From: Rhodococcus wratislaviensis
GTDB lineage: Bacteria; Actinomycetota; Actinomycetes; Mycobacteriales; Mycobacteriaceae
DNA: 64,000 bases
Direction of reading: 5' to 3'
NCBI RefSeq assembly: GCF_900455735.1
Contig: NZ_UAUI01000022.1
Location: 186,001-250,000 of the forward strand
In this document: in pieces, positions 1 to 15,100 of the stretch
Layout: every line of letters begins with the position of its first letter
Numbering within the stretch: the stretch's first letter is position 1
Notes under the pieces: model-generated
The model's database searches: none
Told to the model about the DNA's origin: nothing
What the model saw: only the letters and a program-made list of their open reading frames with translations
Position numbers and translations under genes: made by a program

Positions 1-3000
1 GACGGCAGTGCGATCCTGCCGGCGAGGCCGGACGGGGTGGGATCGAGGAACATCCATTGCAGCGGGATCTTCCGGTCGAGTCTCTCCTGCAGGGCGGCGA
101 TCACCTTCGTGGCGAGCAGGGAGTTGCCGCTCCGCTCGAAGAAGTTGTCGTCCGCCCCCACCCGGTCGAGCCCGAGGACGTCGGCGAAGACGTCCACGAC
201 CGCCGCCTCCAGGTCGTTCGCGGGCAACCGGAAGCGGGCGCCCGACAGGAACTCGGGTGCGGGCAGTGCGGCGCGATCCAGCTTGCCCACCGGCGTCAGC
301 GGAATCTGTTCGAGCACGACGATCGCGGCGGGCACCATGTGGGCGGGCAACCGCTGCCCGACGAGACGGGTGAGTTCCGCGGTGTCGACGTCCGCGCCGC
401 CGATCGGACGGACATACGAGACGAGCAGCGGTTCCCCCGCAGGCCCGGCACGGCCGACCGTGACGGCGAACCCGACGTCGGGATGGGTGGTGAGTGCGGC
501 GTCGATCTCGCCGGGTTCGATGCGGAACCCGCGGATCTTCACCTGGAAGTCGGTGCGCCCGACGTACTGGAGGGTGCCGTCCCGGCGCCACCGCACCACG
601 TCTCCTGTGCGGTACATCCGCTCGCCCGGGACACCCCAGGGAGCGGCCACGAAGCGGGAGGCCGTCAGACCGGGCCGACGGTGATACCCGGCCGCCAGGG
701 CGCGTCCCGACACGTACAGCTCACCGACCACACCGACCGGCACCGGGCGGAGCCGCGGATCCAGCACGACCTCCGAGACGCCGCGGGTGGGTGCGCCGAG
801 CGTGATCGGGTCGCCCGGCACCAGCACGTCGCTGATGTTCGACATGATCGTGGTCTCGGTCGGCCCGTACGCGTTGAACATCCGGCGGCCGGGCGCCCAC
901 CGGGCGACGAGTTCGGGTGGACAGGCCTCACCGGCCACGACCAGCGTCCGCAGCGACTCGAAGCCGAGGGGGTCCATCGACGCCAGCGCGGTCGGGGTGA
1001 CGAATCCGTGGGACACGCGCTCGTCGCTCAGCAGTCCGGCCAGTTCGGTGCCGCCGTAGATCGTCGGCGGAGCGATCACCAGCGTCGCACCCGCACAGAA
1101 TGCCATCACGAGTTCGAACACGGACGCGTCGAAACTCGGCGACGCGAAGTGCAGCACCCGGGAGCCGGGGGTAACGGCGAGACGGTCGCGCTCCTCCGCG
1201 GCGAGGTTCGCCAGGCCACGGTGCGTGACGGCCACTCCCTTGGGGATACCCGTGGATCCGGACGTGTAGATGAGGTACGCGGGATGTGATTCGTGCAGCG
1301 GTGCCGTCCGGTCCCCGTCGGTGACGGGGGCGGGCGACTGCACCCGGATCCGCTCCTCGTCTTCGGCGTCGTCGAGCACGATCCAGTTCACTGTGTCGGG
1401 CAGCCGATCTCGGGGTGCCCGGAGGGTCACCCCGGACACGGCACCGGAGTCGGTGAGCATGTGCTCGATGCGGTCGAGTGGATACCCGGGGTCGACCGGC
1501 AGGAACGCGGCGCCCGTTCGAGCGACGGCCCACACCGACAGCACCGATTCGATCGAGCGCGGCAGGCTCAGAGCGACGGTGGTTCCCGGACCCGCACCGT
1601 GCTCGATCAGCCGGCGCGCCAGCCGGTTCGATGCCTCGTCGAGTTCGCGGTAGCTGATCGTCCTGCCCCGGTAGGACACCGCGTCGGCGCCCCGGTCTCG
1701 ATCGACCGCGGCCGACAGCAGTTCCGGCAGAAGGACATTCGGGGCGTCGGGTGCTCCGTGCGCCGGGGTGAGCGCCGCGACTTCGTCGCTGCCGAGGATC
1801 TCGATGTCGCCGACCGGAATGACGGGTTCCGCGGTGACCGTGTCGAGGATGCGCACGAACCGTTCCGCGAAACCCCGCACCGTGTCGGCGTCGAACAGGT
1901 CGGTCGCGTAGTCGATCGCACCCACCATGCCCGCGGGCGCGCCGTCCGCGGCGAACCGCTCGTCGAGGATCACCTCGAGGTCCACCTTCACGACGTCGAG
2001 GTCGGGATCGAGCCCCTCGACGCTCAGCCCCGGCAACCGCAGCGTGGGAGTCTCGGTGTTCTGGAATTCGAGGGACACCTGGAAGAGCGGCGAATGGGCG
2101 GTCGACCGCACCGGTCCGACGGCGTCCACCACCCGTTCGAAGGGCACGTCGGCGTGCGCGAAGGCGCCGAGATCGGCATCGCGGACCCGCGTGAGCAGGT
2201 CACGGAACGGCTGTCCCGCCTCGACGGGGGTGCGCAGGGCCAGCGTGCCGACGAACATTCCGACGAGGTCGTCGAGCGCCGCCTCACCGCGGCCCGCGAT
2301 CGGGGTGCCGATCGCCACGTCCCCCGTGCCGCCGAGCCGCCCGAGCAGGACCGCGAGTGCGGCGTGCACGATCATGAACTCGGTGGACCGGTGCTCTCGC
2401 GCCGCCGTCCGGATTCGCTCGTGGAGGCCGGGGGCGATCGCGAAGCGCACCCGGTCGCCGTGGAACGACTGTTGTGCGGGACGCCGACGGTCGGCAGGCA
2501 GTTCGAGGAGTTCGGGCAGCCCGGCCAGCGCCGACTCCCAGTAGGCCAGTTGCCGCGAGAGCAGCGACCCGGGATCGTCCTCCGAACCCAGCAGCCCGCG
2601 TTGCCACAGTGTGTAGTCGGCGTACTGGACCGGCAGCGGCGTCCATGCGGGAGCGCGACCGTGGACGCGGGACTCGTACGCGATCATCACGTCCCGCACC
2701 AGCGGTGCCATCGAGAAACCGTCGGCCGAGATGTGGTGAACCACGACGGCGAGCACGTGGTCCGTCGGGTCCAGGGAGAACAGGGCGACGCGCAGCGGTA
2801 CGGCGGCGGCGACGTCGAAGCCGGCCGACACCAGCCGGGTGAGCTCCTCCCGGAGGCGGCTTTCGTCTGCGACCGCGATCGGCCCGAGCATCGGCGCTTG
2901 TTCCGATCGGCCACAGCCCTGGTGGCCGGTGGGCGCGAGGATCTCCTGGACAGGTTCGCCGTCGCGGAGCGGGAAGCGGGTGCGCAACGACTCGTGCCGG

Positions 3001-3155
3001 GTCACGACGTCCGTGACCGCGGCGGTCAGCGCATCCACGTCGAGGTCGCCGGTGAGCCGCACCACCATCGGGATGTTGTAGGCGGGCGAACTCGTGTCGA
3101 ACTGGTTGATGAACCACATGCGTTGCTGGGCGTACGACAGCGGGATGCGGTCCGG
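1..3155 (-). other. NRPS module 7: C-A-T, last module in view
   Basis: The condensation domain is LCL type ([25 protein letters not shown]). The adenylation domain reads [24 protein letters not shown] and [12 protein letters not shown], code D-A-F-V-V-A-A-I-M-K, unassigned. The carrier sequence [16 protein letters not shown] lies near 146; serine in the place of the first GG glycine is mildly unusual. The following [16 protein letters not shown] is the kind of tail that leads into a thioesterase. The window ends before that can be confirmed. Confidence 0.82.
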
Positions 3156-6100
3156 GCGGTCCCCGGCGGTGAGGGCTGGACGGCCGGACGGACCCGCCCC
3201 CGCGTGCTCGATGCGCGCGGCCAACGCCTGGGCCGTGGGCGCCTCGAACAGCGCCCGCACGCCGACGTCGGTGTCGAGTGCGGCACGCAGGCGGGCCACC
3301 GCGCGGGTCGCGCTCAGTGAGTTGCCGCCGAGGTCGAAGAACCCCGCATCCGCACTCACCCGGTCGAGGCCGAGGACCTCCGCGAAGACTTCGGCCACCG
3401 TCGCCTCGACCGGATCGGCGGGTGCCCGGTATTCGCGCGCGCCGACGTCGAATTCGGGTGCGGGCAGGGCTTTGCGGTCGAACTTGCCGACGGCGTTCAG
3501 CGGGATCTCGTCCAGCACCGTGATCGACGACGGAACCATGTGGGCGGGCAGTCTGCCCGCGAGGCGGCGGGTGATCGTCTCGGTGTCGAGGGCTCGCTCG
3601 GGTGCGGGCACGACATAGGACGCGAGGAGTGTGTCCCCGGCCGGGCCGCGGTAGGCGACCGTGACCGCGAACCGGACGTCGGGGTCCGCCGCGAGGGTGG
3701 TGTCGATCTCGCCGAGTTCGATGCGGAACCCGCGCACCTTCACCTGGAAGTCGCTGCGGCCGAGGTACTCGATGGTGCGCTCGGGGGTCCAGCGCACGAT
3801 GTCGCCGGTGCGGTACATCCGTTGCCCGGGCTCGGCGGGGTCGGCGACGAACCGTTCCGCCGTCAGCCCGGGGCGCCGGTGGTAGCCGCGCGCCAGTCCC
3901 GCACCGGCGAGGTACAACTCCCCCGGAACCCCCGCCGGAACGGGCTGCAGCCGGGAATCCAGCACCAACTCCGTGACACCGCGGATCGGTCCGCCGATGG
4001 TGATGCGCTCCCCCGGGGTCAGGGGATCGCTGATGTTGGACATGACTGTGGTCTCGGTCGGCCCGTACGCGTTGTACAACCGCCGCCCCGGCGCCCACCG
4101 GGACACGAGTTCGGGTGGGCAGGCCTCGCCGCCGACCGCGACGTCGGTGAACTGATCCAGGCCCGCCGGGTCGAGGGACGCGAGCGCCGCCGTGGTGACG
4201 AACGCGTGCGTGACGTGCCGATCGCGGATCAGCTGGGCGAGTTCGTCGCCGCCGAAGACGGTGGTCGGCGCGATCACCATCGTCGCCGCCGCGCCGAACG
4301 CCTGCAGGTATTCGAATACGGATCCGTCGAAGCTCGGTGTCGAGAAGTGCAGTGTCCGGGATCCGGGATCCGCTCCGAAGCGGGCGAGTTGATCGCGGGC
4401 GAAATTGTCGAGACCGCGGTGCGTCACGGTCACGCCCTTCGGCCTGCCGGTGGACCCGGACGTGTAGACGAGGTAGGCGGCCGTGTCGAGGGTGACCGGT
4501 GCCGTGCGGTCGCCGTCGCCGACCGGTGCCGCGGATGCGGCCGCGCACTCGGCGGCGAACGCGGGGTCGTCGAGGACCAGCCAGCCGATGTTCTCGGGCA
4601 GGCGGGCGCGATGCTCGGACGTCGTCAGCCCGAGTGCGCACTCCGAATCGGTGAGCATGTGCGTGATGCGCTCGCCCGGATAGTTCGGGTCGACGGGCAC
4701 GAACACGGCCCCGGTCCTGGCCACCGCCCAGACGCACAGCACCGACTCGATCGAGCGTGGGATACCCACGGCCACCGACGTTTCCGGGCCGAGTCCGCGG
4801 GAGATCAGAGCACGGGCGAGCCGGTTGGACCGCTCGTCCAGCTCCCGGTACGACACCTCGACGTCGCCGGACGACAGGGCGACCGCATCGGGGTCGACCG
4901 CGGCGGCGTCCGTGAAGATCTGCGGGAGCGTGCGGACGGAGCCGGCGGGACCACCGCGGACCGGTACCAGTTCCGCGCGTTCGCGCTCGGTGAGCAGCGA
5001 CAGCCGGGCGAGCGGAACGTCGGGTCCGGCGCAGGCGTCGAGCACCCGCACCACCCGCTCGGCGATGTCCTCGATCGCGCCGGGGGCGAACAGGTCGGGC
5101 ACGTACTCGAACTTCAGGTGCAGGCTCGCCGCCGCCGACGCGACGAGGCTCAGCGGGTAGTGCGCGGCGTCGCGGGCATCCACGCCGGTCACGCGGAGCC
5201 CGGCGATGTCGGTGTCCTCCGACAGCCCCGCCCGGTCCACCGGGTACGACTCGAACACGGTGAGGGTGTCGAACCCGACGCCGGGACCCGCGGCGTCCTG
5301 GATCTCGGCGAGACCCGTGTAGTGGTGATCGAGCATCGCCGCCTGCTCGGCCTGCACCCGCTCCAGCAACGCGCCGAGCGTCTCCTCCGGGCGCAGTGTG
5401 ACGCGCACCGGCACGGTGTTGATGAACAGCCCGACCATCGTCTCGATGCCGGAGAGTTCCGGCGGCCGGCCGGAAACGGTGGCGCCGAACACGACGTCGT
5501 CGCGTCCGGTGAGCATCCCCAGCACGATGCCCCATGCCGTCTGCAGAATGCTGTTGAGGGTGAGCCCGCGAGCGCGCGCGGATTCGCGCAGCCGGTCGGT
5601 CCGGTCCTCGTCGAGGTCGAACACCCACTCCCGCGACACGGTCGACAGCTGCCGAGCCCGGTCGGCGGGCACCAGCAGCGTCGGTTCCTCGACCCCCGCG
5701 AGGGCGTCCGCCCAGGCCCGCGCGGCCAGGTCGGTGTCGCGCCCCTTCATCCACGCCAGGTAGTCGCGGTAGTCCCGTACCCGGGGCAGCGGCGCGGGGT
5801 CGGCATTCGTGGCGTACAGCGTGAGCAGTTCCCGGATCATCAGCGGCATCGACCAGCCGTCGAGCAGGATGTGGTGGTTCGTCGACACCAGTCGCCGGCG
5901 TCCGCCGGGCGTCCGCACCAGCAGGAACCGGATCAGTGGTGCGGTGGCCATGTCGAAGGGGGTGGTCCGGTCGGCGGCCAGTAGTCGCTCGATCTCGGCG
6001 GCCGCCGCGTCCTGGCCCAGTCCGCTCAGGTCGATTTCCCTCCAGGGCACGGCAACCCGGCTCGAGACGACCTGCACGGCCCCGCCCTCGGAGTCGTGAC

Positions 6101-9100
6101 AGAACGCGCTGCGAAGGTTCGGGTGACGGTCGAGGAGGGCGGCTGCGGCCCGGCGCAGTCGAGCCGCATCGACGTCGCCGCCGAGGTCGAGGATCAGCTG
6201 GACGAGGTAGGCGTCCACCGATTCGTCGGCCAGTTCGGCGTGGAACAGCATGCCTGCCTGCAGCGGTGACAGCGGCCAGACGTCGGTCATCGCCGGATAG
6301 CGGCGCTCGAGGTCGTCGATCGCGCTCTGGCCGAGCCGGACGAGGTTCAGGTCGGACGGGGTGAATCCGCCGCCACCGGACCGGGCGTGCGCGGTGAGGG
6401 CCTCGAGCGCGCCGACCCACAGGCTCGCGAGTTCGCCGACGTCGTCGGCCGCGATCACCCCGACGGGGAACGACCACGTGGCGGTGAGGGCGGGACCTGC
6501 GGCGGTGTCGGTGGTCCTGGCGTTCACGTCGACGACGGCCGCTGCGGGCAGCCCGGAGTGCGCGGCGGCGGCGAGGCCCGCGTCGGCGACCGGCGTCCAG
6601 TCGCCGTCCGGCGCGGAACCCGAACCGAGCCTGCCGAGGTAGTTGAAGCTCACCTGCGCGCCCGGCAGGGCCGCGAGCACGGGAGCCGTCTCGGGGGCGA
6701 GGTACCGGAGCAGCCCGAACCCGATGCCGTGGTCGGGGATCGACTGCAACCGCTCCTTCACCGCCTTGACCGCGGCACCGGCGGCGGGGCCGGCCGCGAA
6801 CGCGTCGTCGACGTCCACGCCGCTCAGGTCGAGGCCCACCGGGAAGATCGTGGTGAACCAGCCGACGGTGCGGGCGAGATCGGCGCCCGGAACCACCTGC
6901 TCCTCACGACCGTGCCCCTCGAGATTCACCAGCGCGCCGGACGACTCGATCCCCCGCGCCCGGCGCCAGCGCACCAGCGCCAACGCCAGCGCGGTCAGCA
7001 GTCCGTCGCCGACACTCCCGTGGAAGGCCTGTGGCAGCGTCGTCAGCAGCGCCTCGGTCACCTCGATGGGGATCCGGACCTCGACGTCGGCGGTCTGGAT
7101 GTCGGTGGCGGTGAGGGGCCGCGACCCGAGCGGCGGGTCCGGGGTGTCGAGCATCCGCCGCCACAGGTCGAGTTCGGCTGTGCGAGAGGGTTCCTGCGCC
7201 ACGTCCGCGAGGGCGTGCGCCCACCGGCGCATCGACGTGCCGGTGCCGGGTAGGGTGGGCGACTCACCCGACAGCACCTGGGCGCAGGCGAGGGCGAGGT
7301 CGGGGACGAGGATCCGCCACGACACCCCGTCGACCACCACGTGATGGGCGACGATCAGCAGCCGTCCCGCGGCGGCCGGTGTCGCGTTGCTCGCGAACCA
7401 CACCGCCTGCACCATCACACCCGACTCCGGGTCGAGCCGGCCCGCGGCGGCGTCCAGTTCGCGGGACGCGGCCTCGGTGAACGAGTCCACGGCGTCGTCG
7501 AGCGGCACCGTGCGCAGCACCGCGGTCGCCCGCACCCAGCCGGGCGGCGCGACCGCCATCGCCGCGCCGCGCTCGGCCCGGTCGCTGCGGTACAGCCGGG
7601 CGCGCAGCATGTCGTGCCGGTCCAGGACGGCCTGCATCGCCGCCGTCAGCGTGTCTTCGTCCAGTGCGGCGGGAGTGGTGAACAGCGCGGCCTGGGAATA
7701 CCGCCGGAAATCGCCGTCCCTGCCCAGCATCCAGTGCAGGATCGGGGTCAGGGGGAATTCGCCGACGCCGCCGCCGGGCAGTTCCTCCAACGTGACCGTC
7801 TGCTCGCCCGCGGTCGCGACCTCCGCGAGTGCGGTAACCGTTTTGCGTTCGAACACGTCCCGCGGGGTGATCACCACCCCGGACGCCTTCGCCCGCGTGA
7901 CGAGCTGAATCGACATGATGGAGTCGCCGCCCACCGCGAAGAACGAGTCGTCGACTCCCACCGAGTCGAGGCCGAGCACCTCGGCGAACAGGCCGGCGAG
8001 GATCCGCTCCGTCTCCGTCGCCGGTGCGCGGCCGAGCGACACCTGCCGTCCGAAGTCCGGTTCGGGCAGCGCTCGGCGGTCGAGTTTGCCGTTCACGGTG
8101 AGGGGCAGGGCGTCGAGTACCACCACGGCCGCGGGCACCATGTGCGCCGCCAGGCGGCCGGCGACCGTGTCGACGATTCCGGCCGGGTCCAGCACCCGGC
8201 CCGCCTCGGGCACCACGTAGCCCACCAGTCGCTCGCGCCGCGCCAGCACCACCGACTGCGCCACGCCGTCGCAGGCGAGGAGCGCCGACTCCACCTCACC
8301 GAGCTCGATGCGGAACCCCTTGACCTGAACCTGGAAGTCGTTGCGGCCCAAATATTCCAGCTGCCCGTCCGCGTTCCACCGGCCGAGGTCGCCGGATCGG
8401 TACATCCGCGAACCGGGTGTGTGCGGGTCGGCCACGAACCGGGTCGACGTGAGCGCGAACCGGCCCAGATACCCACGGGATACCTGCGCGCCCGACACGT
8501 AGAGTTCCCCGACCACTCCCGGCGGTACCGGGTGCAGGCGGGAGTCGAGCACGTACACGCGCAGTCCGGGCAGTGCCCGGCCGATCACGGAGGCCGACGC
8601 CGACGCGGCGAGTTCCTCGTCCAGCGGCAGGTGGCTGACGTGCACGGTGGTTTCCGTGATGCCGTACATGTTCACCAGCACCGGGGCGGTGTCGACGTGT
8701 CGCGCGTACCAGCGGGTGAGCTGTCCCAGGTCGAGGGCTTCGCCGCCGAACACCACGACGCGGAGGGCGAGTGCGGTGGTGCCGGCGACCCGGTCCGCCT
8801 CGGCGAGTTGGTAGAAGGCGGTGGGAGTCTGATTCAGGACGGTGACGCTCTCGTCCCGCAGCAGGCGCAGGAACATGTCGGGTGAGCGGGTCGTGAAGTA
8901 GTCGACCACCACCAGCCGGCCACCGTGGAGGAGCGCACCCCACAGCTCCCACACGGAGAAGTCGAACGCCGCCGAGTGGAACATGGTCCACACGTCGGAC
9001 GCGTCGAACCGGAACAGCGGCTGCGTGTCCGCGAACAGGGTGACGACGTTGCGGTGCGCCACCTGAACGCCTTTCGGCTGCCCCGTGGATCCGGAGGTGT

Positions 9101-12100
9101 AGATGACGTACGCCACCGAGTCCGGGCGCAGCGGCCCGGTCCGGTCGCCGTCGGTCACCCGCAGCGGCGACGTACGGTCGAGTTCGGCCGCCACGTCCGG
9201 GCTGTCCACCAGGAGGAGCGGGACCCCGCTCGCCCGGACCGCGTCGGATTCGGCCTCGGTGGTCAGCACACACACCGGGCGGGCGTCGGCGAACACGAAC
9301 GCGAGCCGCTCCGCCGGATACGTGACGTCCACGGGCACATACCCGGCGCCCGACTTCACCACCGCGAGCAGCGCCACCACCAGATCCACCGACCGCGCCG
9401 CGGCGACGGCCACCAGGGTCTCGGGGCCGGCGCCCCGCGCGATCAGCAACCGCGCCAGACGATTCGCCCGGGTATCCAGCTCGTCGTAGGTGAGCGACAC
9501 GCCTTCGCACAGGACGGCCGTCGCGTGGCGGGATCGCTGCGCCGCCCGCTCGAAGAGTTCCGTCAGGGTCGCGTCCTGCGGTGCGGGCTCGGCGAGCGCC
9601 GGCAGCAGCAGGTCGCGCTCCACGGTGTCCAGGATCTCGATGTCGCCCACCGGGAGCTCCGTGGCACCGGCGACCGACTCGAGCACCCGGAGGAACCGTT
9701 CCCCGAACCGGGCGACGGTGTCGCGATCGAGCACATCCGTCGCGAACCGCAGTCCGGCAGCGAGTCCGGCAGGCGCGCCGTCCGCGTCGATCTGTTCGGC
9801 GAGGCTCAGTTCCAGGTCGAACTTCGCGACGCCGAGGTCCACGTCGAGCGAGTCGACGGTGAGACCGGGCAGTTCGAGGTGGGTGCCCTCCGCGTTCCGG
9901 AACTCGATGAGCACCTGGAACAGCGGGGTGTGCGACGTGGATCGTTCGGGGGCGAGATGATCGACCAGCCGCTCGAACGGGATGTCCGCGTGCTCGAACG
10001 CACCGAGGTCGGCGGCCCGGACCGCCGTCAGTACCTCACCGAACGACGCCCGCGGATCCACCACGGTCCGCAGGACGAGCGTGTTGACGAACATGCCCAC
10101 CACGTCGTCGAGCACCGCCTGCCCGCGACCGGCGACGGGCGTGCCCATCGTGACGTCGTCCGTGCCCGACAACCGGGACAGCAGGACGGCGAACGCCGCG
10201 TGGACCGCCATGAACAGTGTCGAATTATGTTGGGTCGCGATCGTGTTCAACGCCCGGTGCAGCCGGGCAGGCACGTCGAACTCCACGACGCCCCCGCGGT
10301 ACGACCGCTGGACGGGGCGCGGCCGGTCGACGGGGATCTGCAGCACCTCGGGCGCACCGGACAGGGTGTCCGTCCAGTAGCCCAGTTGCCTCGACAGCAC
10401 CGAGTCCGGTTCGTCCACCGCACCGAGGAAGTCCCGCTGCCACACGCTGTAGTCGGCGTACTGCACCGGCAGCGGGGTCCAGCCGGGTGTCTCCCCCACG
10501 GTCCGGGCGGTGTACGCGAGCATGACGTCGCGGGCCAGCGGCATCATCGAGAACCCGTCGGCGGCGATGTGGTGCACGACGATCGCCAGGACGTGTTTCT
10601 CCGGCCCCCGCTCGAACAGCCGGGCACGGAACGGGATCTCGTCGCTCACGTCGAAACCGGTGCCGGCCAGGGCCGCGAGGGCGTCCCGCAGAGCACGATC
10701 ATCGGAGACGGCCACCGGATCGAGGCCGGGCGTGGCCCGCCCCGGATCGACGATCACCTGGTGCGGTCCGTCGACCGACCCGGGAAACACGGTGCGCAGC
10801 GATTTCTGGCGTTCGACCACGTCGCCGACCGCTGCGAGCAGGGCGGCGTGATCGAGGGTGCCGGTCAGTCGCAGGGCGATCGGGATGTTGTAGGCGGGCG
10901 AGGACGTGTCGAACTGGTTGACGAACCACATCCTTTGCTGCGCCAGCGACAACGGGATCCGGTCGGGGCGCGGTCGTGCGGTGAGCGCCACCGACGGGGT
11001 GGTCGCCGTCGCGGCCGAGTCGATCCGGACGGCCAGATCGGAGACGACAGGCGCGTCGAACAGTGCGGCCACACCGATCCCGGCGTCGAGGGCGGAGTTG
11101 ATGCGCGCGACCGCCCGGGTGGCGCTGAGCGAGTCGCCGCCGAGTTCGAAGAAGCTGTCGTCGGCGCCGACGCGCGGGGCACCGAGCACGTCGGCGAACA
11201 CCTGCGCGACGGCCTCCTCGATCGGAGTGGTGGGCGCCCGGTACCCGAGGGTCGCCCACGTGAATTCCGGTGCGGGCAGCGCTTTCCGGTCGAGTTTGCC
11301 GACGGGGGTCAGCGGAATCTCGTCGAGGACCACCACTGCGGCGGGCACCATGTACTTGGGCAGGATCCGGCCCGCGAACGCGAGCACGTCCGGTGCCGCG
11401 ACCTCCTCGCCGTCGTGCGGCAGCACGTACGACACCAGCGCCGTGTCCCCCAGTGGGCCCGGCCTGCCGAGGGTCGCGGCGAAGTCGAGGTGGGGGTGGG
11501 TGGTGAGAACGGAATCGATCTCCCCCAGTTCGACGCGCTGACCGCGGATCTTCACCTGGAAGTCGCTGCGCCCGAGGTATTCGAGGGTGTGGTCGCGACG
11601 CCACCGCACGACGTCGCCCGTGCGGTACATCCGGCCGCCGCCGTAGGGGTCGGCGACGAACCGCTCCGCGGTGAGAGCGGGCCGCCGGTGATATCCGCGG
11701 GCCAGAGCCGTTCCCGCGATGTACAGCTCACCCGGCACCCCGGCCGGAACGGGCTGCAGCCGCGCGTCGAGGACCGACAGCGCGATGCCGCGGACGGGGC
11801 CCCCGATGGTGACCGGTTCTCCCGGTCTCATCGGCCGGCTGAAGGTGGTGAGGATGGTGGCCTCGGTGGGGCCGTAGCCGTTGAACATCGCCCGATCCGC
11901 ACCCCACGCGGCGACCAGTTCGTCGCCGACGGCGTCGCCGGCCACGACGAGCGCCTCGAGGTGCTCGATACCGTCGCGCTCCACGGTGGCCAGGACGGCC
12001 GGGGTGATGCAGGCGTGGGTGACGCGTTCGCGACGCAGCAGCGCCGCCAGTTCCGCCCCGCCGTAGACGTCGGGGGGAGCGATCACGAGCTTCGCCCCCG

Positions 12101-15100
12101 CGGCACACGACTGGACGAGTTCGAGTATCGCCACGTCGAAGCTGGGTGAACAGATGTGCAGGCACCGGGCGTCGGGCGACACGGTGTAGTGCTCGGTCTG
12201 CTCGGTGAGCAGGTTCGCCAGACCGCGGTGGGTGACGACGACACCCTTCGGCCTGCCGGTGGATCCGGACGTGTAGATCGCATACGCGGCGTGGTCGACG
12301 TCGAGCACCGACCGGCGGTCCAGGTCGGTCACGCGGGCGGAGGGTGCGGCGGACCACGTGCGGTCGAAGACCGGATCGTCCAGCACCAGCCACGGCACGG
12401 AACCGGGCAATCGATGCCGGTGAGCCGACGTCGTCACACCCAGTGCCGCACCGGAATCGGCCAGCATGTGCTCGATGCGGTCGGCGGGATAGTTCGGGTC
12501 GACGGGCACGAACGCCGCGCCCGCTTTCGCGACCGCCCACACCGCGAGCACCGATTCCCGTGACCGGGGCAACCCGAGCGCCACGAACGTCTCCGGTCCG
12601 GCACCACGATCGATGAGCACGCGGGCCAGCGCGCTCGACCGCTCGTCGAGTTCGCGGTAACTCGTCTCGCGTCCGTCGAAGACGAGCGCGGGCGCCTCCG
12701 GCCGGTTCCAGGCCGAGGCCGTGAGGATCTCCGGCAGGGTCTTCGGCGGCCCGGCCGGGGCGCCGGACACCGCGGTGTACTCCTGGAGTTCGGCCTCCGA
12801 CAGCAGCGTGACGTGGGCGATCGGCGTGTCGATGTCCGACAGCAGGATCTGCACGACGCGCGCGACGCGGGCCGCCACCGACTCCGCGAACTCGCCCTGG
12901 AAGACGTTCGGCTGGTAGCGCAGTCGCAGGTGCAGTCCAGTGTCGGCGTGCGCCATCAGGGTGAACGGATAGTGGGTGGAGTCGATCCCCTCGATCCCCG
13001 CGACGTGCATGCCGTCGATGTCGGTGTCTTCCGACAATCCCATGCGGTCCACCGGATACGACTCGAACACGGTCAGCGTGTCGAACGCGGCGCCCGCGCC
13101 CACGGCGCGCTGGATCTCCGTGAGTCCCACGTAGTGGTGATCGAGGAGGGCGGACTGTTCACGCTGAAAACGCTGCAGCAGTTCCGCGAGCGTCTCCTCG
13201 CGGCGCAGGCGCAGCCGGACGGGCACCGTGTTGATGAACAGCCCCACCATCGACTCGATGCCGGCGACTCCCGGTGGGCGGCCGGACACCGTGGCTCCGA
13301 AAACCACGTCCTCGCGCGTGCCGAGCGTGGTCAGCACCAGCCCCCACGCCACCTGGACGAGGGTGTTCATCGTCAGCCCGTGCTCGCGCGCGAGCGCCTC
13401 GAGCGCCCGGGTCTTCTCCTCGCCCACGTCGAGGCGCACGTCCTCGGGTTCGGCGAAGCTCTGCTCGCCGCGCGCCGCCGGTGCCACGAATGTCGGCTCG
13501 TCCGAGCCGGCGAGGGCGGATACCCAGGCGGCCGTGGAGCGTTCGTGGTCCTGCCTGCCGATCCACTGCAGGTAGTCGCGGTACGACGTGACGCGGGGAA
13601 GGGCCGTCGTGTCGCCGTCCGTGGCGTAGAGGACGAGCAGGTCCTTGATCACCAGTGGCGTGGACCATCCGTCGAGGAGGATGTGGTGATGCGTGACGAC
13701 CAGCCGGCACCGGTCGGGTGCGGTGCGCAGCACCGTGAATCGGAGCAGCGGCGCCTCGGACATCTCGAACGGGACGGCGCGGTCGGCCGCCACGAGTGCC
13801 GACGCCTCCGCGGCGAGCCGGGTGTCGTCGAGATGTGTCAGGTCGACCTCGGTCCACGGCGCGGTCACCGAATCGAGTACCACCTGGACCGGTCCGCCGC
13901 CGGTGTCCGCGAACGCCACCCGGAGGTTCGTGTGCCGGTCGAGCAGGCCCTGTGCGGCGCGGCGGAGCCTCGCGGAGTCGACGGTGCCGCGCAGGTCGAG
14001 GACCAGCTGCACCTGATAGGCGTCGAGGCGATGCTCGGACAGCTGCGCGTGGAACAGCAGACCCGCCTGCAGCGGTGACAGCGGCCAGATGTCGGCGAGG
14101 TCCGGGTAGGTGCCCTCGAGCCGGTCGATGTCTGCCTGCACGACGGGTACCAGATCGAGATCGGACGGTGTCAGCCCGCCCGCGCCCGGACGGCTCGCGT
14201 GCTCGGCCAGGGCGGTGAGTCCTCGAACCCACAGTGCGGACAGCTCTTCGACGTCCTCGGCGGCCAGCACACCGGCGGGGTACGACCACGTCGCCGTGAG
14301 CACCGGTGCGCCGTCCCGGACGGTGGTGGCGGCGTTGACGTCCACCACCCAGGCGGCGGGCATGTCGTAGTTCTGGGTTCCGCCGAGGTCCCCACTGCCC
14401 GCGACGGGCAGCCAGGGCACCTCGCCCGCGCTCGTCGCCACCCGGCCGAGGTAGTTGAAACTCACCTGCGGTGGCCGGAATCGGCTCAGCGCCGCGGAGC
14501 CGACCGCATCGAGGTACCGCAGCATCCCGTAACCGATGCCGTGATCGGGGATCGCGAGCAGCTGTTCCTTGACCGCTTTGATCGCGGCCCCGGCCGCGTC
14601 GTCGCCGGCGAGGGCGGCATCGACGTCGACGCCCGCGAGGTCGAGTCGCGCCGGGAACAGTGTGGTGAACCATCCGACGGTGCGGGACAGGTCGGCGCCG
14701 GGGACGACGTGGTCTTCGCGGCCGTGACCCTCGAGGTTGACCAGCACGTCGGCCGTCTCGACCCCACGACGGCGCCGCCACCGAATCGTCGCCAGTGTGA
14801 GCGCCGTGAGCAGGCCGTCGCCGACGGTGCCGTGGAAGGCCGCGGGCAATGTGGTGAGGAGTGCCTCGGTGACGTGTGCGGGTACGTCCACGGTGACGCG
14901 GCCCGTCGTGGCATCGACGTCGACGGCCGGATCCAGCGCCCGGAAGCCGAGAAGCGGATCGGGGCCGTCGAGGATCGACTGCCACCGCCCCGCTTCCGTG
15001 CGCCGGGCCGCGACGGCATCGGTGAGTCCGTGCGCCCACCGCCGCATCGACGTCCCGATGGCAGGCAGCGCGGCGGGAAGGCCCTCGGCGACGCGAGTGT

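Noticed and set aside
1..220. Terminal thioesterase domain of the NRPS
   Set aside because: Only the tail of the last carrier domain is in the window; the QWMFLDPTP sequence is suggestive but no GxSxG or other TE motif is visible.
2284..6477. 1,397-codon minus-strand open frame over the NRPS
   Set aside because: It is extremely Arg/Pro/Gly-rich with no domain motif and is shifted by one base from the NRPS frame; high GC at third positions opens such shadows.
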